Positions 8,374-15,849 of a stretch of 24,117 bases of DNA are shown piece after piece. Origin of the DNA: Planctomycetota bacterium (GTDB taxonomy: Bacteria > Planctomycetota > Phycisphaerae > FEN-1346); NCBI GenBank assembly GCA_026386995.1, contig JAPLMO010000040.1, forward strand, positions 1-24,117. The letters are read 5' to 3'. Position numbers and translations under genes: made by a program. Numbering within the stretch: position 1 is the stretch's first letter; every line of letters begins with the position of its first letter. The notes below the pieces were generated by a model. That model saw nothing but the letters and a program-made list of their open reading frames with translations. It was not told where the DNA came from and did no database searches.

Positions 8374-10896
8374 CTATTCCAGGGTCGGCATGGCGATCTC
8401 GCCGCGAAGTTGGGCCTCGCCGCCCTCCTTCTCATAGACCCCGTAGAACATCGTGCTGAGGTCCAGCCAGAGGGTCAGCCGGTGCAGGTCCTCGGGCGAG
8501 AGTTTCACGTCATAGTGGCCCTTCGTGAGAATCTCGTAGAGGTTGGAGACCCTGGCCCCGAACTGCCCCGGCGTCGTACGCAGGTTCTCGCCGTACGACG
8601 TGAACCCGTACTTCACGAGGCTGTTATACGAGGCGTACCACTTGCGGTTGACGGGTTCCTTCGCGAGGTTACAGGCCTTCGGGGCGTTCTTGACGTGGCA
8701 TTCCACGCAGTTACGGTCGAGCACCGGCTGCACGAGGCGCGGGTAACTGAACGGGTTTGTGCCGTCGACGTCGGGGGCGAGTTTCGACGGTTCCCGGCGC
8801 AGGGCGACGGGCACCGCCGTCGTGGGCATCGGCGTCGAGTTCTTCGGCTCGTGGCAGCCCGCGCACACCAGCCGCTCGCCCTCGTGCAGGTACGTGGCCG
8901 AGCGCATCGACTGCACGGCCAGGCCCTTTTCGTCGAGGGCCTGGAAGAACATCTCGCGGTTGGCCGGCACGGTGAAATGGGCGCTGCCGTCCTCCTCCAC
9001 AGGCACGGTGCCGAGGACGTACCGCACGGGGACGACGGAATCGCCGGCCATGGCGATGCGCTGGCCGGTCTCGTGCGGCGGGCCACCCGAAGGCACGCTC
9101 ATCGGCAGCACCTGCAATACGCGCAGGGCGGTGATCTTCGTGTTCGCCGGCCACGGCCGCAGGCTGGAGTAGGCGTTGACGAGCGCGATGGTAGCCTCGC
9201 CGGGCTTGCCTGGATAGGCGGGCGTCTGCTTGGCGGACAGGCTCTTGACGAGTTGTGTAGCCGTGGGCCCCACGGGCGGCACAGGCGTCGGCCGCAGGGG
9301 CATGGGGCTCATGCAGGCGATCTCGTGGTCGCGGTAGATGAGTTCTTTGTTACCGAAACTGTCGACCAGGTAGATGCCGTAGTTGCCGCCGCCCTTACGC
9401 AGTTCGTTGTTGGCGTCGTAGACGCACAGGTAGTAGTCTTCGCTCAGGGGGAAGGCCATGCCGTAGGTTTCCGTGCCGCCCTGGCTCTCGGGGAAGCCCA
9501 CTTCGGGCGTCAGGCGGCGGATGGGCCCCATGCCGTCGTCGTCGGGCACGTCTGGGTTGAAGACGACGAGCGACCCGAATGCCTGGCTGTGGTGCGGCGC
9601 TGCGGTGGCCACGTACCTGTTGGAGCGCGGCACAGGTCGGACGTCGAGTTCCATGTCGGGCCGAGACTGCCGCGGAGCGAAGTTGCCATGCACGGCGCGC
9701 GGGTCGGCCCCGTCGAGCGTCGTGATCCACGGGTGGTGGGCCGTGCATCCGAAGCGGTCGACGTAGTCCCACCGCGTGTAGATGATGCGTCCGTCGGGCG
9801 TGACGGCGGGGTTCCACTCGTTGGTCTCGTGGAAACTGAGGCAGTTGATGTCCCGCCCGTCGGGCAACATGTCGTAAAGGGTGTACGTGGGGCAGGTGCG
9901 GCCGCAACGCAGGTAGCCGCCCCGCCGCTCGGTGATGAACGCGATGCGGCCGTTCGGGAGCCACACGGGGTCGAAATCGTTCCACGTGCCATCGGTCAGT
10001 TGCTTCAGGCCCGTGCCGTCGGCGTTGACCTTGAAGATGTGGTACGAGCGGCCCTCGGCCCAGTGACCCTTGGCGGGGTCGGTGTGGCGGCGGTGTTTGG
10101 TGTCGCCGGTGCACTCGACGTAAGCGAACAGGATCTGCTTGCCGTCGTAGGAGAGGTCGGGCGAGAGGAACGAGCCGCCCTCGGTGACCTCGCCCTGCTG
10201 GTTGCCCTCGCCGTCGAAGCGGATTTTCCAGTCGCGAAGCGGGCCGCCCGAAAGCTTCTGCCCCTTGAGGCGCCCGTTCTCGACGGTCGAGTTTGCCAGC
10301 ACGTCGCGCACCTGGGGGTCGGGCCCGAACGCGCCGGAGAGGACGTACAGGCCGCCGCCGGGCTTCTGGGCCATGCCGTAGTACTGGTCGCACATGTGGT
10401 TGTAGATGGCGCGGTGGCGTTTGATGAACAGGATCTTGTCGAAATCGAGGAGCGGGTTGGTGAAGGCGATCTGCCGCCGAAGTTGGCAGGCATGGAGGAA
10501 CAGTGCGCGGCGGGCGTCGGTGCTGGCAAGGGGCGTGTCGGCGCCAAGTTTCTTAAGGGCCCCCAGAGCCCTTTCCAGGTCCACGAGTTTAGCGGCCACG
10601 GCGGTGCGATTCAGGTCCTCAAGCAGCGCGGTCATGCGGCGGAGGACTACGTCGGCCGGGTCGCGGTCGGATTCCAGGATCAGCGCCTCGGGACGGAATG
10701 CTTCCTTGGCGACCTCTGCAAAGTGCGCCCCGTTCGCCAAGTCGTGCTGAAGGGCCGCGTACTGTGCCTGAAGGTCGAGGTCCCGCAGGGCACGGCTGCC
10801 GAGGTCGGTCCAGCGCGGGTCTTCCGGACCAGATTTGGCCGCAACAGCGCCGGCAAGCAGGCCTGCCAGAAGCAGCGGCGACAGAATGTGGCGCAT
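8374..10896 (-). CDS. HzsA-related secreted diheme beta-propeller protein (copy 2)
   Basis: 840-residue exported protein of the family resembling the alpha subunit of anammox hydrazine synthase. Signal peptide at 1-20 (MRHILSPLLLAGLLAGAVAA); a helical region to about 190; a PD40/TolB-like propeller (about 200-560, with repeats such as SPDLSYDGKQILFA, FDPVWLPNGRIAFI, WNPAVTPDGRIIYT); a beta-sandwich (about 580-670, the HzsA middle-domain type); then two c-type heme sites, CAGCH at 678-682 and CVECH at 730-734. A longer frame starts at 10947, but that start falls inside a likely promoter (10933-10962), so the ATG at 10896 is preferred. Redox role and substrate are unknown. Most such proteins occur outside anammox bacteria, and hydrazine synthesis should not be assumed. 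The beta and gamma subunits are not in the window. Confidence 0.85.
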   Translation of the reverse strand: MRHILSPLLLAGLLAGAVAAKSGPEDPRWTDLGSRALRDLDLQAQYAALQHDLANGAHFAEVAKEAFRPEALILESDRDPADVVLRRMTALLEDLNRTAVAAKLVDLERALGALKKLGADTPLASTDARRALFLHACQLRRQIAFTNPLLDFDKILFIKRHRAIYNHMCDQYYGMAQKPGGGLYVLSGAFGPDPQVRDVLANSTVENGRLKGQKLSGGPLRDWKIRFDGEGNQQGEVTEGGSFLSPDLSYDGKQILFAYVECTGDTKHRRHTDPAKGHWAEGRSYHIFKVNADGTGLKQLTDGTWNDFDPVWLPNGRIAFITERRGGYLRCGRTCPTYTLYDMLPDGRDINCLSFHETNEWNPAVTPDGRIIYTRWDYVDRFGCTAHHPWITTLDGADPRAVHGNFAPRQSRPDMELDVRPVPRSNRYVATAAPHHSQAFGSLVVFNPDVPDDDGMGPIRRLTPEVGFPESQGGTETYGMAFPLSEDYYLCVYDANNELRKGGGNYGIYLVDSFGNKELIYRDHEIACMSPMPLRPTPVPPVGPTATQLVKSLSAKQTPAYPGKPGEATIALVNAYSSLRPWPANTKITALRVLQVLPMSVPSGGPPHETGQRIAMAGDSVVPVRYVLGTVPVEEDGSAHFTVPANREMFFQALDEKGLAVQSMRSATYLHEGERLVCAGCHEPKNSTPMPTTAVPVALRREPSKLAPDVDGTNPFSYPRLVQPVLDRNCVECHVKNAPKACNLAKEPVNRKWYASYNSLVKYGFTSYGENLRTTPGQFGARVSNLYEILTKGHYDVKLSPEDLHRLTLWLDLSTMFYGVYEKEGGEAQLRGEIAMPTLE

Positions 10897-10932
10897 GTGG
10901 CTCACCCGCAGTCCGCTCGCAATTCGAGACAC

Positions 10933-10962
10933 AATATACCCCCGCACTTAAACCGCATGCAA
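10933..10962 (-). promoter_or_regulatory. Possible sigma70-type promoter for the second HzsA-like gene
   Basis: On the minus strand TTGCAT (10962-10957) and TATATT (10938-10933) are separated by 18 bases. Transcription would begin near 10926, giving a leader of about 30 bases before the ATG at 10896. It lies in the 213-base gap between the two paralogous genes, so the downstream gene may be expressed on its own. Confidence 0.4.
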
Positions 10963-11109
10963 CGCGGCACGGCCCCTCAAATCCTGAACCGGAGTTAAGG
11001 CATGGCAGCGGCGCCACCGTTGCGGCCGTGCTTATGTTCCACATCGGCGAACATGGTCACGCCACAGCGTGCCACCCGGCGATGGCTACTCTCCAACCAT
11101 CGTGATTGC

Positions 11110-13491
11110 CTACTTACCAGGCCCTTCGCCCATGCCCAGTTCTCCCACGGGAGGGCTGGGCGGGATGCCGCAGGCGGACCCGAACGTCGGTGCAGGCCGG
11201 AAGTCGGGAAGGCCTTTATACTTCACGTTCCGGCGTCCGTAATAAGAGCCGTAGTACTGACCGTTGGAATCAACCCACGTCGTCAGCCGCACCCACTCCT
11301 CTTGCGATAGATTGATGTCCTGGTGTCCTTTCAGGAGGTGGGCGACGAGATTGCTCTTGTGCGACCCAAGGGAGTACGCGGGCAGGTACTCGACGTTGCC
11401 CGTCTTGGGGTGGTTCTCGCCGATAATCGGCAGCATCCCGCGGTCCAGCAGGTTCTCGTACGAGCGAGAGAAGTGCGTCGTCGGCGTGCCCGTAAGGTCC
11501 ATGCCGGCCTTGGGCTTCTCGCCGCTGTGGCACTTGATGCAGTACTTATCGAGGACCGGCTGCACGTCGGTCGGATAGTGAAGCGGGCGCGCGCCGGTCG
11601 CCTCTCCGGGCTGCGGACCGGGTTTGTCCGGGGCTCGCCGCAGGGCCATGGGCACTCCTGCGTCGGCCATCGGCGGATCGTTTGGCAATTCGTGGCATCC
11701 GACGCAGGTGCGCGTTTCGCCCGGCCGGTAGTTGACATACGTCCGCTCGCGCTGGACCTCCATGAAACCGGCGTCGAGCGTCTGGAAGAAGATGTTCTTG
11801 TCGGCCAGCACGGTGAAGTGGGCCGAGCCGTCGGCCTCGACCGGCACGATGCCGTGTTGCACCTTGAGGCCAAAGTGGGTTCCCTTGGTGATGACGGCGT
11901 GCTGCTGGTCGTATTCATCACCGTCCCAGGAGCGGCGCGCGGCCCAGGGCCGAGGCACCTGCTCGTTGATGCGGATGTACTTGATCGTGCCTCTCTCCAC
12001 CCCCTTGAGGCCATGATAAACATCGCGCACCACGACCGTGGCCAGGCCGCGGCGGGCCGTCTCCACATCGGGCACCGCTCTCAGGACAGGCGGGCGAGCG
12101 CGCGGCACAAGCGGCACGGGCTGCCAGCACGAGGTGTCGGCGTCGACGAAGATCAGTACGCGGTTGCCGTGCTCATCCAGAAGGTACAGGCCCCAGGCGG
12201 TCGGATCCTTCCAGAGTTTGTCGGGATTATGCGACACCAGGAAGAACCGGTCCGACAGCGGATACGGGTCGGCGAAGAGCGGCCCGTTGTCGGTCCGCAC
12301 CCACTTATCGCCGACGCGATGATGGAACCCGCCTTCAGCCTGGATGTCGATGTCGGGCGTGATGTACGTCATCGGGTCGCGCGTGCGGATGTTGCGGGTC
12401 ATGTCCAACCGGATCACCGTTCCGACGCCGTTCTGGGGGCAGTGCGGCGTGCCGAGGACCACGAACTGGTCGCTCGTGCCCGGGATGGGCCGCCCGCAGA
12501 GCAGCGTGGGCGGCAGCGCGATGTCGTTGCCGTAGACCTCGGACGAGCGCGTGCCGTCGGGATACATCGCCCACAGACACTTGACGCTGACGACCCCTTT
12601 GTCCACGTACTCCCACCGCGTGTAAAGGATGCGGCCGTCGTTCATCACGGCGGGCGTGGCCTCGCTGACCGAGCTGTTGGTGAGCTTCTCGATGTTGCGG
12701 CCGTCGCCGTCCATGCGATACAGCACGGTGGTCGTAAAGACGTCGGGGCTGTCGCAGAGCGTTCTGGATTCGCAGCGCGTGGAGATGAAGCAGATGCCGC
12801 CGTCGGGCAGATAGCACGGCTGCATGTCGTCGGTGTAGTGGAAATACTGGAGCGGGTCCACGTTTTTGTTGCGGTACTTTCGGATGCGATCGGGCTCGTC
12901 GGGCGGCGGGAAGGTGATCTGGCGCAGACCCCGGCCGTCGACACCGACCTCGTAGATGCGGAAGCCCTCATCCGGCTTGGCCTTCCAGTCGAAGACGACG
13001 CGTTGGGCGTCGAACGAAAGGTCGAAGCGCCCGAAGATGCCGTCCTTCATCGAGGGCACAAGGTCGGTGACCTTACCGTCCCTCAGGGAGAGGATGCAGA
13101 GGTTCCCGCCGTAGTAGTGGCACCCGTTGATGAAATCAGTGTAGTAATGGTTGGACTGGTAGGTCTTGCGCTTGACGAAGAGCAGGCGGTCGAAGGCCAT
13201 TAGGGGGTTCTCGAGGACGATCGCTTCGCGAGCGAGCTTTTCGAGGTCTTCCCCGGCGGCCGCTCTGCCCGCGTCATCGGCCAGGCGCTTCTCGATTGCG
13301 TCCAGGCGAGCGAGGTAGTCGGCACCGCGGGGATACTTCGCTTCAAACGTCTCCGCCAGGTCTTTGATCGCGGCCCGCAGCGCGCCGACATTAGGTGCCG
13401 CCGCCGGCGCGCGGGGCGACTCCGCTGCGGTGACAGACAGCCACGCAACCGCACACGCAAGAACTGCCGTCGGCATGGCCAATCGCTTCAT
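11110..13491 (-). CDS. HzsA-related secreted diheme beta-propeller protein (copy 1)
   Basis: 793-residue paralogue of the gene at 8374-10896, lying upstream of it on the same strand. The start at 13491 is chosen because it follows AGGTAAGG and opens a signal peptide (MKRLAMPTAVLACAVAWLSV); the longer frame from 13578 adds only an Arg/Gly-rich stretch. Domain order is the same: N-terminal helices; the shared NPLMAFDRLLFVKR block (compare NPLLDFDKILFIKR in the other copy); PD40 propeller (about 170-480); beta-sandwich; then CVGCH at 596-600 and CIKCH at 651-655. The two proteins are clearly diverged, so this is an old duplication or a standing pair, perhaps acting together in the periplasm. The last 17 residues (PPSPPVGELGMGEGPGK) are encoded across a hairpin and look like read-through into a repeat. 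Confidence 0.85.
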   Translation of the reverse strand: MKRLAMPTAVLACAVAWLSVTAAESPRAPAAAPNVGALRAAIKDLAETFEAKYPRGADYLARLDAIEKRLADDAGRAAAGEDLEKLAREAIVLENPLMAFDRLLFVKRKTYQSNHYYTDFINGCHYYGGNLCILSLRDGKVTDLVPSMKDGIFGRFDLSFDAQRVVFDWKAKPDEGFRIYEVGVDGRGLRQITFPPPDEPDRIRKYRNKNVDPLQYFHYTDDMQPCYLPDGGICFISTRCESRTLCDSPDVFTTTVLYRMDGDGRNIEKLTNSSVSEATPAVMNDGRILYTRWEYVDKGVVSVKCLWAMYPDGTRSSEVYGNDIALPPTLLCGRPIPGTSDQFVVLGTPHCPQNGVGTVIRLDMTRNIRTRDPMTYITPDIDIQAEGGFHHRVGDKWVRTDNGPLFADPYPLSDRFFLVSHNPDKLWKDPTAWGLYLLDEHGNRVLIFVDADTSCWQPVPLVPRARPPVLRAVPDVETARRGLATVVVRDVYHGLKGVERGTIKYIRINEQVPRPWAARRSWDGDEYDQQHAVITKGTHFGLKVQHGIVPVEADGSAHFTVLADKNIFFQTLDAGFMEVQRERTYVNYRPGETRTCVGCHELPNDPPMADAGVPMALRRAPDKPGPQPGEATGARPLHYPTDVQPVLDKYCIKCHSGEKPKAGMDLTGTPTTHFSRSYENLLDRGMLPIIGENHPKTGNVEYLPAYSLGSHKSNLVAHLLKGHQDINLSQEEWVRLTTWVDSNGQYYGSYYGRRNVKYKGLPDFRPAPTFGSACGIPPSPPVGELGMGEGPGK
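11134..11161. repeat. REP-like hairpin overlapping the 3' end of the HzsA-like gene
   Basis: GCCCAGTTCTCC and GGAGGGCTGGGC pair over 12 positions (two G:T) around a CACG loop. The hairpin lies inside the last codons of the minus-strand gene. Its CTCCC...GGGAG core and flanking G-rich text resemble repetitive extragenic palindromes. It could also protect or end the transcript. Confidence 0.5.
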
Positions 13492-13654
13492 CGCCTTACC
13501 TGCACTTACTCGGCGGCCGCCGCTACAACGGCCTGCACCTGGTCGGCCTGCACGACGTCTGCCGCAAGCCCATCGCACGAACCTGTGGCTACCAAGTATT
13601 CCGTCCGCCTTATTCTACAAGCACGTACGCCTCTTGTCTGCAATGCTCTTCACG

Positions 13655-13741
13655 GCTACGATTTGAGCCCTTCCAGCCAGAAAGGACGGCCTTCGCGCCA
13701 GAATCCGTCATCTGGTTGTCGCAGATAACACCCGCCGACAC
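13655..13741. repeat. Direct repeat copy B, right of the HzsA-like block
   Basis: 87 bases starting GCTACGATTTGAGCCCTTCC, in the same orientation as copy A (8194-8258). It carries an extra 21 bases flanked by CCTTC on both sides. The pair encloses about 5.4 kb containing only the two minus-strand genes. Confidence 0.8.
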
Positions 13742-13750
13742 AGCCGCTCA

Positions 13751-13780
13751 CCCCGCAGACCCCGGACGGAGTTTGCGGGG
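13751..13780. other. Strong hairpin next to repeat copy B
   Basis: CCCCGCAGACCCC and GGAGTTTGCGGGG pair over 13 positions (one mismatch, one G:T) around a GGAC loop, filling exactly 30 bases. No T run follows on either strand. It starts ten bases from repeat B. Possibly a terminator, a repeat-associated structure or a recombination end. Confidence 0.5.
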
Positions 13781-13916
13781 CGCACAACTACTACGGCAAG
13801 GTGGCGTAACCTCTTGCGATGGGTGACGCGGTCCGACATCTTGTCTGACGAGAACTGGCGGGGTAGAGTATACATCCCACGGATTTTGCGCTTGGTAACC
13901 TGGTACAGAACGAAGT

Positions 13917-14021
13917 ATGCTGAACAAGATCGAATGCGCTCGGATATGGGTGAAGGGAAAACCCGTGAAACTGATCGCCGAGCACGGCAAGTTGGCAACG
14001 TTGATCCCTCTGGAGAGCTAA
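13917..14021 (+). CDS. Doubtful 34-residue ORF
   Basis: Reads MLNKIECARIWVKGKPVKLI and 14 further residues to a stop at 14019-14021. The alternating hydrophobic/charged pattern resembles a beta-hairpin at the end of a larger protein, so it may be another gene tail. There is no good ribosome binding site, and the frame is closed by TAA at 13896. Not recognised. Confidence 0.2.
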   Translation: MLNKIECARIWVKGKPVKLIAEHGKLATLIPLES

Positions 14022-14359
14022 CCGTCGCTACGCCTGGATGCTTCAGCCGGCCTCACTGGCGGCAATCTCGTCAGAACGTTATTGCAGATCCGTTTGCCCA
14101 TGGCGGTGTCAGGATGACAAGAACAGCATAGGAATCGTGCGAAATGCCCGGTGGACGGGAGGAATGTTCGTTTCCGACCAGTGGAAACTCGTTCGCCAGA
14201 GCAAAGAACGGCCGGATTGTCGTCCAGAACGGGGCGATTTCTTTGGTTGGGGAGCGGGACGAGGGCTGGCACCTGAGTCGGAGGTACAGTAGAATCGTCA
14301 AAAGTGGTCCACGGCGGTCGTGGGCCGGAAGAAATTCTGGATCAAATGGAAAATCCCGG

Positions 14360-15412
14360 ATGAAAAGACGAAGATTCGCGATGGCCCTGTTTCTCCTGGC
14401 GACATGGGTTCTGGCTGGGGCACTGGCCGCGACAACTTCGGCCCAGGAGCCGCCGGGACGGTGGAGCGAGGAAAAAGCCTGGCGATGGTACAACCAGCAA
14501 CCATGGATTGTGGGGTTCAACTTCGTAACCAGCTCTGCGGTGAACGATATTGAGATGTGGCAGGCCGACACTTTCGACCTGCCGAACATCGACCGGGAAC
14601 TGAAGATCGCCGCATCCCTCGGATACAATACCGCGCGGGTCTTCATCAATTACCATCTCTGGGAAGCGGATCCTGCCGGGCTGAAGAAACGGATGGATCA
14701 ATATCTGGCCATCGCCGACAAGCACGGCATCCGAACGGTGTTCTGCCCATTCGATTACTGCAACTTCACCAAGCCAAGACGGCCCCCGAATCTGGGTAAA
14801 CAGGGCGAGCCTACCGGGCGGCATGGAGGCAACTGGGTAGAAAGCCCCTGGGAGGACATGGCGCGCGACCCCAAGAAGTTTCCCCTGCTGAAGCAGTACA
14901 TCACGGACATTGTCGGCTCGTTCGCCCACGACAAGCGGGTGCTGATGTGGGACCTGTACAATGAGCCGATGCCGCCGGTTTGGGAGTTGACGATGGCGTG
15001 TTTTGACTGGGCCAGGGAAGCCCGCCCGGAGCAGCCGATTACGGTGGGCCACCAGCAGCACCTGGAATGGCGGCTGGCCCGACAGATCTTCGAGCGATCA
15101 GACATTGTCACCTATCATCTTTACGGGCGAGCGGATGAGACTCGCCGGCGGCTCGAAGAGATCCGGAACCTGACGAAATACCCGCTGGTCTGCACCGAGT
15201 GGCTGAACACCCTGCCCGAAGGCAAGACTGACATTCCCACCTGTCTGCCGATCTACAAGCGGAAAAAGATCGGTGCGATCTGCTGGGGGATGATGCAGGG
15301 CCGCCTCCAAACCCCGATCCACGACATCCTTCGTCCGGACGGTACGCCCCTCTACCCGCAGGACGTCGAGATTCTGCGCGCATTGACGGGCGCCAAAGAC
15401 GGACGCCGCTGA
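14360..15412 (+). CDS. Secreted GH5-like (clan GH-A) glycoside hydrolase
   Basis: 350-residue TIM-barrel glycosidase of the retaining clan GH-A type. The ATG at 14360 is preferred to a much longer frame from 14144 because it opens a signal peptide (residues 1-30, MKRRRFAMALFLLATWVLAG) and the extension is not protein-like. The ribosome site before it is weak (CCCGG). The acid/base Glu202 lies in LMWDLYNEPMP after strand 4, and the nucleophile Glu280 in LVCTEWLN after strand 7. The early block GFNFVTSSAVNDIEMWQADT is typical of planctomycete proteins labelled cellulase or 1,4-beta-xylanase. The barrel is complete and there is no binding module. Substrate cannot be assigned beyond a beta-linked glycan. 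The GH95 remnant follows 85 bases later on the same strand. Confidence 0.8.
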   Translation: MKRRRFAMALFLLATWVLAGALAATTSAQEPPGRWSEEKAWRWYNQQPWIVGFNFVTSSAVNDIEMWQADTFDLPNIDRELKIAASLGYNTARVFINYHLWEADPAGLKKRMDQYLAIADKHGIRTVFCPFDYCNFTKPRRPPNLGKQGEPTGRHGGNWVESPWEDMARDPKKFPLLKQYITDIVGSFAHDKRVLMWDLYNEPMPPVWELTMACFDWAREARPEQPITVGHQQHLEWRLARQIFERSDIVTYHLYGRADETRRRLEEIRNLTKYPLVCTEWLNTLPEGKTDIPTCLPIYKRKKIGAICWGMMQGRLQTPIHDILRPDGTPLYPQDVEILRALTGAKDGRR

Positions 15413-15497
15413 TGTGCCTCAGACGCCAAGGCGTGTAGTATTCCTCTTGAGTCAGTGACGGTGACGGGGTCAGGGTATATGACGAACAAAGGAACTG

Positions 15498-15794
15498 ATG
15501 AACAAGAATAAGAACATACTACTCTCACTGGCCACATTGCTGTCGCACACCGGCGAGATCGAACTGCTGCCGGCCTTGCCCAAGGCGTGGCCGTCCGGCA
15601 GCGTAAAAGGTCTATGCGCTCGCGGCGGATTCGAGGTTGATATGGAGTGGAAGGGCAGCGCGCTCGTTTCGGCCACGATTCGCAGCGTTACCGGCAAAAC
15701 GTGCAAAGTGCGCTACGGAGAGAAAACCGTCGATCTCAGCGTGCCAGGCGGAAGATCGAAACGGCTGACCGCGGAGCTGGTGGAGTCGCAATAG
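15498..15794 (+). pseudogene. GH95 alpha-L-fucosidase/galactosidase, leader fused to tail
   Basis: 98 codons. The first 15 or so (MNKNKNILLSLATLL) look like the start of a signal peptide and are preceded by a good site (AAAGGAACTGATG). They run straight into SHTGEIELLPALPKAWPSGS, the conserved C-terminal beta-sandwich of GH95 enzymes, which continues through VKGLCARGGFEVDMEWKGSA to a natural-looking end. About 700 codons, with the whole (alpha/alpha)6 catalytic barrel, are missing, yet the frame is kept. Intact GH95 proteins read LLQSHTGE here, so the join lies at or near the shared LL. The remnant could still be translated and exported but has no active site. Confidence 0.75.
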
Positions 15795-15835
15795 TGACAC
15801 ATCATGGTGAATGCCGAATGGTAAACAACTGTTCA

Positions 15836-15843
15836 AGAGGAGG
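15836..15843 (+). promoter_or_regulatory. Ribosome binding site fixing a GTG start
   Basis: AGAGGAGG six bases before GTG 15850 decides this start over the in-frame ATG at 15811. Confidence 0.6.
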
Positions 15844-15849
15844 CGTATC

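Larger units (their letters stand above)
13492..14359. other. Long stretch without a convincing gene
   Basis: 868 bases between divergent genes. It holds direct-repeat copy B (13655-13741), a strong hairpin (13751-13780) and a doubtful 34-codon frame (13917-14021). From about 13495 to 13820 one plus-strand frame stays open without a good start and contains GRRYNGLHLVGLHDVCRKPI, which looks protein-like but which I cannot place. The frame upstream of the GH5-like start (14144-14359) has no coding character. The stretch presumably carries the promoters for the genes on either side, but I see no clear -35/-10 pair. Confidence 0.5.

Noticed and set aside
8155..10998. 947-residue plus-strand open frame
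   Set aside because: It lies antisense to the HzsA-like gene; high G+C keeps the opposite frame open. It has no recognisable domain, while the minus strand has a signal peptide, propeller repeats and CxxCH sites.
11323..13203. 626-residue plus-strand open frame
   Set aside because: Antisense shadow of the other HzsA-like gene, rich in Val, Arg, His and Asp as such shadows are.
14144..14359. Longer start for the GH5-like gene
   Set aside because: The 72 added residues are not protein-like and would bury the signal peptide that starts at 14360.
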